Shown: positions 44,896 to 54,587 of the stretch, piece by piece
Layout: every line of letters starts with the position of its first letter
Numbering within the stretch: the stretch's first letter is position 1
Source of the DNA: VXYL01 sp963665195
GTDB taxonomy: Bacteria; Pseudomonadota; Gammaproteobacteria; Pseudomonadales; Azotimanducaceae
Reading direction: 5' to 3'
NCBI GenBank assembly: GCA_963665195.1
Contig: OY762070.1
Location: 5,022,001 to 5,086,000 of the forward strand
DNA length: 64,000 nucleotides
Notes under the pieces: model-generated
What the model was told of the DNA's origin: nothing
Databases searched by the model: none
Seen by the model: the letters and a program-made list of their open reading frames with translations, nothing else
Program-made: the position numbers and the translations under genes

Positions 44896-45665
44896 CACCG
44901 TCTCCTCTGTTGCGGGCCGGTCCAGGACGCGGCGTCGAACTGCTGGCCGTTGACGCCGCGCGAGTCCGGCCCCATCAGATAAAGGTAGAGTGCCATATGC
45001 GCCTCGGCTTGCGGCAGCGTCGCCGGGTCCTCGCCCGGGTAGGCGGCGGCGCGCATCGCGGTGCGCGTGGCGCCGGGGTTCAGGGAGTTGACGCGGATGC
45101 GGCCCGCTTTGCGCACCTCGTCGGCCAGTACCTGCACCAGCCCTTCGACGGCGAACTTGGAGACGGCATAGGCGCCCCAGTAGGCGCGCCCGACGCGGCC
45201 GACGCCGGACGAGGTGAAGATCAGCGCGGCATCGCCGGCCGCATCGAGCAGCGGCCAGAGCGCCTGGGTGAGGGTGTACGCGGCGGTGACGTTCACCTGC
45301 ATGACCGCGTTCCAGTCCTGCAAGGGATAGTGGGCGATGGGGTTGCGCGGTCCTAGGCCGCCGGCGTTGTGCAGCACGCCGTCGAGGCGGCCGTAGTCGC
45401 CCTGAATCGCCTCCGCGAGCGCCGCCGCGGACTCTTCGCCGAAGTGGGCGAGGTCCGCGGGCACGATCACCGGCCGGGTGCCCGTGGTCGCCTCGATCTG
45501 ATCGAACACCCTCTCCAGCTTGCTGCGCTTACGGCCCAGCAGCACGACGTTCGCGCCGTGTTCGGCATAGGCGAGGGCGGCGACGCGACCGATGCCGTCG
45601 CCGGCGCCGGTGACCAGCACGGTGCGCCCCGCGAGCAGGTCTTGTGGCGGCTGGTAGACGGCCAT
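44895..45665 (-). CDS. yciK: YciK-family short-chain dehydrogenase
   Basis: 256 residues with an SDR core: TGAGDGIGRVAALAYAEHG, HNAGGLGPRNP, SSGVGRVGRAYWGAYAVSK (Ser, Tyr, Lys) and LNPGATRTAMRAAAYP. The opening YQPPQDLLAGRTVLVTGAG and the RTAMRAAAYPGEDP block are those of YciK. YciK substrates are uncertain. In Pseudomonas the order is ubiG, mupP, yciK; here yciK follows ubiG directly with a five-base gap, and mupP is absent. Confidence 0.85.
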   Translation of the reverse strand: MAVYQPPQDLLAGRTVLVTGAGDGIGRVAALAYAEHGANVVLLGRKRSKLERVFDQIEATTGTRPVIVPADLAHFGEESAAALAEAIQGDYGRLDGVLHNAGGLGPRNPIAHYPLQDWNAVMQVNVTAAYTLTQALWPLLDAAGDAALIFTSSGVGRVGRAYWGAYAVSKFAVEGLVQVLADEVRKAGRIRVNSLNPGATRTAMRAAAYPGEDPATLPQAEAHMALYLYLMGPDSRGVNGQQFDAASWTGPQQRRR

Positions 45666-45670
45666 GGCGG

Positions 45671-46381
45671 TCAGTGCGCCGGCCGCCGGGCGTGCAGCAG
45701 GTAGTTCACGCTCACGTCGTGGCTCAGCGTGCAGCGGCGCGTGAACGGGTTGTAGCGCACCCCGGTGATGTCCACCACTTCGAGACCTGCGTCGCGGCAG
45801 GCGCGGGCGAGTTCCGACGGACGGATGAGCTTCTCGTAGCGATGCGTGCCCTTGGGCAGGATGCCGAGCACGTACTCCGCGCCGACGATGGCCAAGGCGA
45901 AGGCGGCGGGGGTGCGGTTGATGGTCGCGAGGACCACGTCGCCGCCGGATGCGGTCAGTCGCGCCAGCGCTCGGACGCTGGAACCGACATCGGGGACATG
46001 CTCCAGCGTTTCGAGGCAGGTGACCAGATCGAACGGCGCGGGCTTTTCCTCGGCCAGGAAGGACTCCGGCGTGGCGGCGAGATAGCGGATGCGGCCCTCG
46101 CTGCCGCGTTCGATCGCGTGCAGGCGGGCGACGGCGAGCGGCGCTTCACCGGCGTCGATGCCGGTGACATCGGCGCCGAGATCCGCCAGCGCCTCGGTGA
46201 GCAGGCCGCCGCCGCAGCCGGCATCGAGCGCCCGCGCATTCGCGACATCGACGCGCTCGCGAATATAGTCCACGCGCGGCCCGTTGATGTCGTGCAGGGG
46301 CTTGAACTCGCCGTCCGGGTCCCACCAGCGGTGCGCCAAGGCCTCGAACTTGGCCACCTCTGCAGCGTCGGCGTTGATCAC
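45671..46381 (-). CDS. ubiG: ubiquinone biosynthesis O-methyltransferase
   Basis: 236 residues from a GTG overlapping the deaminase stop (GTGA). UbiG methylates two hydroxyl groups in ubiquinone synthesis using SAM. Visible are the N-terminal EVAKFEALAHRWWDPDGEFK, PLHDINGPRVDYI, SAM motif I LDAGCGGGLLTEALADLGAD, CLETLEHVPD and the C-terminal RYNPFTRRCTLSHDVSVNYL. All are typical of UbiG. Confidence 0.95.
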   Translation of the reverse strand: MINADAAEVAKFEALAHRWWDPDGEFKPLHDINGPRVDYIRERVDVANARALDAGCGGGLLTEALADLGADVTGIDAGEAPLAVARLHAIERGSEGRIRYLAATPESFLAEEKPAPFDLVTCLETLEHVPDVGSSVRALARLTASGGDVVLATINRTPAAFALAIVGAEYVLGILPKGTHRYEKLIRPSELARACRDAGLEVVDITGVRYNPFTRRCTLSHDVSVNYLLHARRPAH

Positions 46382-47697
46382 GGCGCACCGCCGATCCGCT
46401 CGCGCCACACTCCGGCGCGGGCGAGCACGTCGTCGATGTCTAGGCTCAGATGGGCGCCGTTCTCGTAGACGAGCCGGCCGTCGATGAACGTATGCGTGAC
46501 ATGCGCTCCGGCAGCGCTGTGGACAAGTTGCGCGTGCGCGTCGTAGAGCGGCTGCATGGCGGCATTCTCGACATGCAAGGCGACCAGATCGGCGCGCTTG
46601 CCGAGCTCGATGCTGCCGACCGCGGCATCGAGGCCGAGGGCCCGGGCGCCGCCGAGCGTCGCCATCTCCACGATTCGCGGCGCCGGCAACGCCATCGCAT
46701 CCTCGAACGTGACCTTGGCTAGCAGCGCGGCCAGACGCGCTTCGGCGAAGAGATCGAGGCCATTGTTGGATGCCGCCCCGTCGGTGCCCAGACCCACCAC
46801 CGCGCCCGCGCCCAGCAGTGCGGGCACGGGGCAAACTCCGCTGGCCAGCTTCATGTTCGAGTGCGGACAGTGGATCACGCGCACGCCGCGCTCGGCGCAG
46901 CGTTCCACTTCGGCTCGCGCCAGCGCCGTCATATGCACCGCCTGCAACCGTTCGTTGAGCAGTCCGATCTCGGCGAGATGTTCGATCCAAGTGCGACCGT
47001 GCTCGCGCTGCGCCGTGGCCACCTCGGCAGTCGTTTCGTGCAGATGCATGTGGACGCCGATGTCCGTTTCGTCGGCCAGCATGGCCACCCGCTCCAGATG
47101 CTCGCGCTGCACGGTGTACGGGGCATGCGGGCCGAAGCAGGTGGTTACGAGTGGCTCGTTGCGCAGCTGATCGTGCAGTTCGAGCCCCTTGGCGAAATGC
47201 TCATCGACGTCCCGGGCGTAGGCCGTCGCCATGTCCAGAATCGGAAACGCGGCTTGCAGGCGGAAGCCCGCTTCCAAGGAAGCCCGCGCGGTGGCCTCCG
47301 GGAAGTAGTACATGTCCGATGCCGCGGTGGTGCCCGTGGCGATCATCTCGGCGATCGCCAGACGCGCGCCGTCGTACACGAAGCCCGCGCCCACCCAGCG
47401 TTCCTCCAGCGGCCAGATGGTGTTCTTGAGCCAGGCGTCGAGCGGTTCCGCCTCGCCGAGCCCGCGCAGCAGCGTCATCGCCAAGTGGCCGTGGGCGTTC
47501 ACCAGGCCTGGCATCAACAGGTGTTCGCCGAGGTCCATGCGGCGGCAGTCCGGATGCCGCGCCAGCACCTCGTCGCGCGGGCCGAGATCGATGACCTCGC
47601 CATCGCCGAGGGCGACGGCGAACCCCGGCAGGACGATGTTCTCCGGCGCCACGGGGAGCAGCAGCCGCGGCAGCAAAACGGTGTCTGCGTCGGCCAT
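46378..47697 (-). CDS. mtaD: 5-methylthioadenosine/S-adenosylhomocysteine deaminase (TRZ/ATZ family)
   Basis: 439 residues of the amidohydrolase superfamily. Metal ligands are seen in VNAHGHLAMTLLRG (HxH), HMHLHET, and the Asp of GTDGAASNNGLDLF. The combination with SNNGLDLF and a KNTIWPLEERWV segment fits MtaD/SsnA-like deaminases of MTA or SAH. In Pseudomonas it lies next to mtnA and ubiG; mtnA is absent here. Deamination of SAH would relieve product inhibition of the neighbouring methyltransferase UbiG. It overlaps ubiG and follows the carboxylase gene by seven bases. Confidence 0.85.
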   Translation of the reverse strand: MADADTVLLPRLLLPVAPENIVLPGFAVALGDGEVIDLGPRDEVLARHPDCRRMDLGEHLLMPGLVNAHGHLAMTLLRGLGEAEPLDAWLKNTIWPLEERWVGAGFVYDGARLAIAEMIATGTTAASDMYYFPEATARASLEAGFRLQAAFPILDMATAYARDVDEHFAKGLELHDQLRNEPLVTTCFGPHAPYTVQREHLERVAMLADETDIGVHMHLHETTAEVATAQREHGRTWIEHLAEIGLLNERLQAVHMTALARAEVERCAERGVRVIHCPHSNMKLASGVCPVPALLGAGAVVGLGTDGAASNNGLDLFAEARLAALLAKVTFEDAMALPAPRIVEMATLGGARALGLDAAVGSIELGKRADLVALHVENAAMQPLYDAHAQLVHSAAGAHVTHTFIDGRLVYENGAHLSLDIDDVLARAGVWRERIGGAP

Positions 47698-47704
47698 CGG
47701 CGCC

Positions 47705-50700
47705 CTACCAGGTATCCACGTAGGGCCGCTTCTTGGCCGTGCGCGGCGGCACCGGCGGCAGGCTCTTCAGGCCTCGAACGATGAATGCCCGCGTGTCGGC
47801 GGGATCGATCACGTAGCGCGCCCCGGAGTTCACCGCCCGCGCCGACTCGTAGCCCTGGGCGACCCGGCGCTCGTAGGCGGCCTTGCGCTCCTCGGCATCC
47901 TCGATCGCCATCAGTTCCCGGCGCGCGGAGAGTTTCACCGCGCCGTCGATATTCATGCCGGCGAACTCGGCCGTCGGCCAGGCGACGGTCAGGAAGGGTA
48001 CCGACGATGCGCCGCCGATCATCGCCTGCACGCCGAGGCCGTAGGCCTTGCGCACCATGATGCCGAACATCGGCGCGGTGCAGTTGGCACCGATGTTGAA
48101 TAGCCGCACCGCGTGGCGCACCAAGGCCGTGCGCTCGTGATCCGGGCCGACCATGATGCCCGGGCAGTCCATGAACACCACCACGGGAATGTCGAAGGCG
48201 TCGCAGAGTTGGAAGAAGCGCGCCCCCTTGTCCGCGCCTGGGCTGTCCACCGCGCCGGCGAGATGCGCCGGGTTGTTGGCGACCACGCCCATCGGCCGGC
48301 CCTCGACGCGAATGAAGGAGGTGATGACGCCGAAACCGAAGTCCGGGCGGATCTCCAACACCGAGCCTTCGTCCGCGAGCGTCGCGATGATGTCGCGCAT
48401 CTCGTAGGCGCGCACCCGGTTCTCCGGGATGATGTGGCGCATCCGGCGCTGGTCCGGGGCATCCCAGGCGGCGACGGCGCCTTGGAAGTAGGAGAGGTAC
48501 CGCTTCACCGCATCGACGGCGGCCGCATCGTCATCCACTACGAGGTCGACGTTGCCGTTCTCGGCTTGGAAGGCCATGCCGCCGAGGTCGGCGGCGACGC
48601 TGCCGCCGGGGCCGCTCGCGTTCGCGACCGCCGGACCGGTCATGCCGATCGTGGAGTTCTGCGTCGCGATGATGACATCGCAGCAGGCGAGCAGCGCCGC
48701 GTTGCCGGCGAAGCAGTTGCCGGTGTTGACGCCCACCAGCGGCACGAGGCCGGAGAGCTTGGCGAAATCGGCGAAGACGCTCGCGTCCATGCCGACCGTG
48801 CCGACATTGCCGTAGGGCAGGCCTTCGCCTTCGGAGAACAGCACCACCGGAACGCGCCAGTCGCGGGCCATCTCGTGGATCTGCTCCTGGCGGTAGTGGC
48901 CGTGGGTGTAGTAGGCCGCGTCGTAGTTGCTGTGGACGATGGCCACGCGGCTGCGCTCGTCGCCGACCAGGGCGGCGTTCACGCTGCCGAATCCCATGAT
49001 CGTGCCGCCGGCCGCGCTGCCGGCCGCGGGCGGGCCGAACTCCTTGAAGGAGCCGGCATCCATGAGGTCGGCGAGGTTCTCGCGCGGCGTGCGGCGGCCT
49101 TGCTCGCCGAGCGCGGCCGCCGCTTCGGCCTGGGCATCGTCGAGGGTGCTCTCGATGAGTTCGTTGACTTCCGTCAGGTCGCCGCGGATATGGTCCAGAT
49201 CGACCCCGGCATCGCCGGCGATGGCGCCGCCCTCGGCATCGGACTCGAAGATGAAGACGATGGGATAGCCCTCCCGCACCACGTCGCCTTCGGCCATCGA
49301 CACCGCGCAAACCACGCCGGCCCGGTCCGTCTTGATGTCATGCTGCAGCTTCATGGCCTCCACCACGGCGACGGCCTGGCCGATGCGCACCTCGTCGCCG
49401 ACGGCGACGCCGATCTCGACGATGGTGCCCTGCATCGGCGCGGTGAGCCCGACGGAGCCTTCCGGGCCGACGGCTTGCCGCCCCTGGTCGGCGCCCGCTG
49501 CGGGCGGCTCGAAGCCCTCCGGCGTGACGAATCGGCGCGGCGCGGCGGTGGCCGCAAGATGCGCGATGTTCTCGTCCACGAAGCGGGTGTGGACGCTGCT
49601 GCTCGCGAAGTCGGGATGGCGGAGGATGCTTTGCAGCAGAGGGATGTTCGTCTCCACGCCCTCGATGCGGAACTCGCTGAGCGCCCGCGACGTGCGGGCG
49701 ATGGCATCCTCGAAGACAGGGGAGGGCGAGTAGCCGATCACCTTGGCGAGCAGGGAGTCGTAGCCGAGGCTGGTCTCGTAGCCGCCGTAGCCGAAGCCGT
49801 CGGTGCGCACCCCCGGGCCGCTTGGCGGCTCGTAGGCGGCGAGCGTGCCGACGGTGGGCAGGATGGCGCCGTCTTCGCGCACGGTTTCCATGCACACCCG
49901 GGCTTGGATGGCGTAGCCGCGCGGCGGGCCGGCGCGGCCGAGACCGACTTCCGCGATGCTCGCGCCTTGAGCTAGGCGAAGCTGCGCCTTGACGATGTCG
50001 ACGCCGGTGACTTCCTCGGTCACGGTGTGCTCCACCTGCAAGCGGGCATTGGCTTCGATGAAAGCGAATGGCCCGCCCGCGGGGGCGCGGCCGGCGGCGG
50101 CGCCGTCTTCCGAGACATCGACTAGGAACTCGAACGTCCCGGCGTTGCTGTAGCCGACGCCCGCCGCGAACCGTACCGCGGCGTCGATGATCCGTTCGCG
50201 CAGGTCCGCATCGAGGTGGGGCGCTGGCGCCACCTCGACGATCTTCTGGAACCGCCGCTGCACGCTGCACTCGCGCTCGCCGAGATGCGCCACGGAGCCG
50301 CTCCCGTCGCCGAGGATCTGCACTTCGATGTGCCGCGCCCGGCCGATGAACTCCTCGACGTAGAGATCCCCGTTGCCGAAGGCGGCCTGCGCCTCCGCCC
50401 GGCAGCGCTCGAAGGCGGTGGCCACGTCGTCCGCCCGTTCCACCATGCGCGAGCCGCGCCCGCCGCCGCCGGCGAGCGCCTTGATCATCATGCCGCGCCC
50501 GGCGCCGAGTTCGGCGAAGAACGTCTGGGCTTCCTCCACCGAGACCGCGTGGTCGATGCCGCGGATCACCGGGACATCGGCTTCCACTGCCGCCGCCCGG
50601 GCGCGCGTCTTGTCGCCGAACAGGCGCAGCGTCTGAACTCGCGGTCCGACAAAGGTCAGCCCTGCCGCCTCGCAGCGCTCGGCGAAGTCCGCGTTCTCGG

Positions 50701-50947
50701 CGAGGAAGCCGTAGCCCGGATGCACCGCGTCGCAGCCCGCGCTTCGCGCCGCGGCCACGATCTGGTCGATGTCGAGGTAGGCCGCCGCCCCCGTGCCCGC
50801 GAGCGCCACCGCCTTGTCCGCCTTGCCGGTGTGCAGCGAGCCGGCGTCGTCCTTCGGCGCGACGGCAACCGTGCCGATGCCGAGTTCCGCCGCGGCCCGC
50901 ATGATGCGGATGGCGATCTCGCCCCTGTTCGCGACCAACAGCTTCAT
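47705..50947 (-). CDS. single-chain biotin-dependent acyl-CoA carboxylase (biotin site intact)
   Basis: 1080 residues. Order: biotin carboxylase (KLLVANRGEIAIRIMRAA; GGGGRGSRMV; RFQKIVEVAPAP; FIEANARLQVEHTVTEEV), then a biotinyl domain (LTAPMQGTIVEIGVAVGDEV; VVEAMKLQHD with the Lys that carries biotin, codon at 49349-49351), then both carboxyltransferase halves (LVPLVGVNTGNCFAGNAALL; FGFGVITSFIRVEGRPMGVV; IPVVVFMDCPGIMVGPDHER). All reactions are on one chain, as in single-chain acyl-CoA carboxylases. The acyl-CoA substrate is unknown. It is 15 bases from a paralog with the same plan and seven bases from the deaminase gene. Confidence 0.9.
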   Translation of the reverse strand: MKLLVANRGEIAIRIMRAAAELGIGTVAVAPKDDAGSLHTGKADKAVALAGTGAAAYLDIDQIVAAARSAGCDAVHPGYGFLAENADFAERCEAAGLTFVGPRVQTLRLFGDKTRARAAAVEADVPVIRGIDHAVSVEEAQTFFAELGAGRGMMIKALAGGGGRGSRMVERADDVATAFERCRAEAQAAFGNGDLYVEEFIGRARHIEVQILGDGSGSVAHLGERECSVQRRFQKIVEVAPAPHLDADLRERIIDAAVRFAAGVGYSNAGTFEFLVDVSEDGAAAGRAPAGGPFAFIEANARLQVEHTVTEEVTGVDIVKAQLRLAQGASIAEVGLGRAGPPRGYAIQARVCMETVREDGAILPTVGTLAAYEPPSGPGVRTDGFGYGGYETSLGYDSLLAKVIGYSPSPVFEDAIARTSRALSEFRIEGVETNIPLLQSILRHPDFASSSVHTRFVDENIAHLAATAAPRRFVTPEGFEPPAAGADQGRQAVGPEGSVGLTAPMQGTIVEIGVAVGDEVRIGQAVAVVEAMKLQHDIKTDRAGVVCAVSMAEGDVVREGYPIVFIFESDAEGGAIAGDAGVDLDHIRGDLTEVNELIESTLDDAQAEAAAALGEQGRRTPRENLADLMDAGSFKEFGPPAAGSAAGGTIMGFGSVNAALVGDERSRVAIVHSNYDAAYYTHGHYRQEQIHEMARDWRVPVVLFSEGEGLPYGNVGTVGMDASVFADFAKLSGLVPLVGVNTGNCFAGNAALLACCDVIIATQNSTIGMTGPAVANASGPGGSVAADLGGMAFQAENGNVDLVVDDDAAAVDAVKRYLSYFQGAVAAWDAPDQRRMRHIIPENRVRAYEMRDIIATLADEGSVLEIRPDFGFGVITSFIRVEGRPMGVVANNPAHLAGAVDSPGADKGARFFQLCDAFDIPVVVFMDCPGIMVGPDHERTALVRHAVRLFNIGANCTAPMFGIMVRKAYGLGVQAMIGGASSVPFLTVAWPTAEFAGMNIDGAVKLSARRELMAIEDAEERKAAYERRVAQGYESARAVNSGARYVIDPADTRAFIVRGLKSLPPVPPRTAKKRPYVDTW

Positions 50948-50962
50948 CGTCCCTCTCCGCCG

Positions 50963-53900
50963 CTACCAGGTATCCACGTTCGGCCGCTTCTTGCCGCTGC
51001 GCGATGGCCTCGGCACGCTCTTCAGGCCCTGCGCGATCCACGCCCGCGTATCCGCGGGATCGATCACGTCGTCGATGCCGTAGTTCGTGCCGGCGGCGTT
51101 CACCGCCCGCGCCTGCTCGACATGCGCATCGATCAAGCGCTCGCGGATGGCCTGCCGCTCGGCCGCATCCTCGACGGCGTCGAGTTCTTCGCCGAACATC
51201 ACCTCCACCCGCCCGTCGATGGTCATGTCCGCGAATTCGGCCGTCGGCCAGGCCACCGTGAAGAACGGCTCCAGCGAACTGCCGCCGCACATGGCCCGCG
51301 CGCCCATCCCGTAGGCCTTGCGCAGCACTACGCCGAACAAGGGCGTCGTCATGTTGGCGCCGGTGACGAGCAGGCGCCCGACGTGGCGCAGCAGCGCGGT
51401 GCGCTCGTACTCCGCGCCGGGCACGATGCCGGGGCAGTCGATCAGCGACAGCACGGGAATGTCGAAGGTGTCGCACAGTTGCAGGAAGCGAGCCGCCTTG
51501 TCCGCGGCGTCGCTGTCGATGGCGCCGGAGAGGTGCTGCGGATTGTTGGCGATCAGCCCCAAGGGCTCGCCTTCGATGCGCATGAAGGCGGTGATGATGC
51601 CGACCCCGAAGGCTTCGCGTATCTCGAGAATGGAGTCTTCGTCGGCGAGCGTCTCGATGACCGTGCGCATGTCGTAGAGGGCGCCGCGATCCTCCGGCAC
51701 GATGCTGCGCAGCGGGCGCTGGTCCGGTGCGCTCCACTGCCGCACCGCGCCTTGGAAGTAGGACAGGTACTTCTTCGCGGTCTCGATGGCCGCTTCGTCG
51801 TCCTTGACGAGGATGTCCACCACGCCGTTCGGCACCTGGAAAGACATGGGGCCGACTTCTTCGGGCGTATAGATGCCGAGTCCGCCGCCTTCGATCATGG
51901 CCGGACCGCCGAGGCCGATGGTGGAGTTCTCGGCGGCGATGATGACGTCGCAGGAAGCCAGCATGACGGTATTGCCAGCGAAGCAGCGCCCTGAGTTGAC
52001 GCCCACCAGCGGCACTAGGCCGCTGAGCTCGCAGAGCTGGGTGAACGTGTAGGAGTCCACTGGAACGCCGCCGCCGCCCCGTCCGGCGACGTCCACGGCG
52101 CTGCTGCGGGAGCGCGGCGGCGCTTGGCCGGGTGCCCTGAGGCCAGCCTCCACGGCGATGTCCCGGGCTTCGGCCCGCTCGCCGCCGCTGATGCCCGGCC
52201 TGCCGCCGCCGCCCTCGGCGAACAGGATGAGCGGCAGCCTGTAGCGCCCGGCCAACTCGTACATCCGATCCTGCTTGTAGTGGCCGCGCCCGCCTTGCGT
52301 GCCGGCGACGACCATGTAGTCGTAGTGGACGACGACGGCGCGCGAGCGTTCCGCGTCGAAGAGATCGCCATTGATGCTGCCGATGCCCATGACCAGGCCG
52401 TCGGCTTGGGTGGTCTCGCGCAGCCATTGCTGCTTCTGCCAGCTCGCCGCAGTGACCAGCGGGCCGTACTCGCGGAACGTGCCGTCCATCAGGTGGGCGA
52501 TGTTCTCCTGCGGACTGCGCTGCCGCTTGGCGTGACGGCGGGCGATCTTCTCGGCGCGGAAGCCGTCCTGGGTGAAGGCGCGCCGTTCGTCCACGAGGGC
52601 GAGGTCGCGGCGGCGGGCGTCCAAGTTCGGTTCAAGGCTGGGCTCGTCCCAGCGCTCCGCGGCGTCGGACTCGGCGATCTCGAACAGCGCGTCCCCGGCT
52701 CTGACGGCTTGGCCGTCAGCGACGAAAACGGCGACCACAGTGCCGCCTCGCTCGGCGCGCACGACATGGTTCAGTTCCAACGAGTTAACGGTGGCAAGAG
52801 GCTGGCCGGCTCTAACCCGGTCGCCCTCGGCAGCACCTACCGCAACGACCGTGCCGGGCAGGCGCGCGGTCAGCGTGATAGGTCCCTCCGGCTCGTCATC
52901 CGCCAGGGCTTCCTCGGCCTTCACCCGCGTGTCGTGGTTGAAGAGCGCGAGCGGGTCCCGGGCGTCCGCAACGCGCGCCCCGGCGAAGCCGTCGGCGGCC
53001 GCGGCCGGGTCTTGGCCGCTGGGCGCGACGAAGCGGCGCTCGCTCTCGGCGGCGGCGAGGCCTTGCATGTTCTCATCCACGAAGCGGGTGTGGACGCTGC
53101 CGCTTGCGAAGTCCGGATGGCGCAGGATGCTCTGCAGGAAGGCGATGTTGGTGTCCACCCCCTCGATGCGGAACTCGGCAAGGGCGCGGCAAGTGCGGGC
53201 GATGGCATCGCCGAAGTCAAGCGAAGCCGAGTGGCCGATCACTTTGGCGAGCAGCGAGTCGTAGCCAAGGCTGGTCTCGTAGCCCGCATAGCCGAAGCCA
53301 TCGGTGCGCACGCCCGGCCCGCTCGGCGCCTCGTATGCAGCGAGTCGACCGCTGGTCGGGAGGATGGCGCCGTCCTGACGCACGGACTCCATGCACACGC
53401 GGGCTTGGATGGCGTAGCCGTGCGGCGGGCCGATCCGATCGAGGCCGAGTTCGGCGATGGTGGCACCTTCGGCTAGGCGAAGCTGCGCCTTGACGATGTC
53501 CACCCCGGTGACCTCTTCCGTGACCGTGTGCTCGACCTGTAGGCGCGCGTTGGCCTCGATGAAGGCGAAGTCCTCGGCAGCCGTCGCATCGACCAGGAAC
53601 TCGAAGGCCCCCGCGTTGCTGTAGCCGACGCTGGCGGCGAAGCGCACAGCGTCTTCGATGATCTCCTCGCGCAGCGTATCGGCAAGGCCTGGCGCGGGCG
53701 CGACCTCGACGATCTTCTGTAAGCGCCGCTGCGCGCTGCATTCCCGTTCGCCGAGATGCGCCACCGCGCCGCCGGTGTCGCCGAGGATCTGCACCTCCAC
53801 GTGCCGCGCACGCTCGATGAACTCCTCGACGTATAGGTCGCCGTTGCCGAACGCCGCTTGCGCCTCGCTGCGGCAGCGCTCGTAGGCTTCGGCCACGTCG

Positions 53901-54418
53901 TCCGCGCTCGCCACCATCCGCGAGCCGCGCCCGCCGCCGCCGTGGGCCGCCTTGATCATCATTCCGCGGCCGCTGGCTAGGCTGTCGAAGAAGGCTCGGG
54001 ATTCCTCCAAGGAGACGGCATGGTCGATGCCCCGGACCACGGGCACGCCCGCCGCCACTGCGGCGGCGCGCGCGGCCGCCTTGTCGCCGAACAGCCGCAG
54101 CGTCTCGACGCGCGGGCCGACGAAGGTCAGCCCGGCGTCGATGCAGCGCTCGGCGAAGTCGGCGTTCTCGGCGAGGAATCCGTAGCCCGGATGCACGGCG
54201 TCGCAGGCGGTTTCGCGGGCTGCGGCGATCATCTGGTCGATGTCGAGATACGCCGCAGCACCGGTGCTGTCGAGCGTCACGGCTTCGTCCGCCTTGCCGG
54301 TGTGCAGCGAGCCGGCGTCGTCGCGCGGCGCCACCGCCACGGTGGCGACGTTCATCTCCGCCGCCGCCCGCATGATGCGGATGGCGATCTCCCCTCGGTT
54401 CGCGACCAGGAGTTTCAT
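50963..54418 (-). CDS. single-chain acyl-CoA carboxylase paralog lacking the biotin lysine
   Basis: 1151 residues from an ATG with GGGGAGAGG upstream, aligned over its length with the next gene. Biotin carboxylase and carboxyltransferase motifs are kept (HGGGGRGSRMV; RLQKIVEVAPAP; FIEANARLQVEHTVTEEV; LVPLVGVNSGRCFAGN; IPVLSLIDCPGIVPGAEYER). In the biotinyl domain (LTARLPGTVVAVGAAEGDRV) the site reads VNSLELNHVV where the paralog has VEAMKLQHD, so Lys is replaced by Glu (codon 52775-52777). An Arg/Gly-rich insert (around AEARDIAVEAGLRAPGQAPP) lies in the carboxyltransferase part. The enzyme would need a biotinyl domain in trans, perhaps from its neighbour, or has changed function. The divergent MFS gene starts 170 bases away. 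Confidence 0.85.
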   Translation of the reverse strand: MKLLVANRGEIAIRIMRAAAEMNVATVAVAPRDDAGSLHTGKADEAVTLDSTGAAAYLDIDQMIAAARETACDAVHPGYGFLAENADFAERCIDAGLTFVGPRVETLRLFGDKAAARAAAVAAGVPVVRGIDHAVSLEESRAFFDSLASGRGMMIKAAHGGGGRGSRMVASADDVAEAYERCRSEAQAAFGNGDLYVEEFIERARHVEVQILGDTGGAVAHLGERECSAQRRLQKIVEVAPAPGLADTLREEIIEDAVRFAASVGYSNAGAFEFLVDATAAEDFAFIEANARLQVEHTVTEEVTGVDIVKAQLRLAEGATIAELGLDRIGPPHGYAIQARVCMESVRQDGAILPTSGRLAAYEAPSGPGVRTDGFGYAGYETSLGYDSLLAKVIGHSASLDFGDAIARTCRALAEFRIEGVDTNIAFLQSILRHPDFASGSVHTRFVDENMQGLAAAESERRFVAPSGQDPAAAADGFAGARVADARDPLALFNHDTRVKAEEALADDEPEGPITLTARLPGTVVAVGAAEGDRVRAGQPLATVNSLELNHVVRAERGGTVVAVFVADGQAVRAGDALFEIAESDAAERWDEPSLEPNLDARRRDLALVDERRAFTQDGFRAEKIARRHAKRQRSPQENIAHLMDGTFREYGPLVTAASWQKQQWLRETTQADGLVMGIGSINGDLFDAERSRAVVVHYDYMVVAGTQGGRGHYKQDRMYELAGRYRLPLILFAEGGGGRPGISGGERAEARDIAVEAGLRAPGQAPPRSRSSAVDVAGRGGGGVPVDSYTFTQLCELSGLVPLVGVNSGRCFAGNTVMLASCDVIIAAENSTIGLGGPAMIEGGGLGIYTPEEVGPMSFQVPNGVVDILVKDDEAAIETAKKYLSYFQGAVRQWSAPDQRPLRSIVPEDRGALYDMRTVIETLADEDSILEIREAFGVGIITAFMRIEGEPLGLIANNPQHLSGAIDSDAADKAARFLQLCDTFDIPVLSLIDCPGIVPGAEYERTALLRHVGRLLVTGANMTTPLFGVVLRKAYGMGARAMCGGSSLEPFFTVAWPTAEFADMTIDGRVEVMFGEELDAVEDAAERQAIRERLIDAHVEQARAVNAAGTNYGIDDVIDPADTRAWIAQGLKSVPRPSRSGKKRPNVDTW

Positions 54419-54508
54419 CCTCTCCCCGTTGCAGCCATTGACGTGGGCGCCTGTCGCCAGACAGCCCGCAACCATACCGCAACCGGCGGGCGCGTTGTCT
54501 TGCCACAG

Positions 54509-54536
54509 GCGCTGCGAGGCGCTGCAAGAGCGCTGC
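54509..54536. promoter_or_regulatory. three helically phased GCGCTGC repeats in a divergent promoter region
   Basis: GCGCTGC occurs at 54509, 54519 and 54530, spaced 10 and 11 bases, so the copies face one side of the helix. The repeats lie between the divergent carboxylase and MFS genes and may bind a regulator of either. Confidence 0.35.
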
Positions 54537-54587
54537 AAGGGGACCGTGCCCGCCGTTCTCGATGGCTCAGCCGAGGCGCACTCCCTT

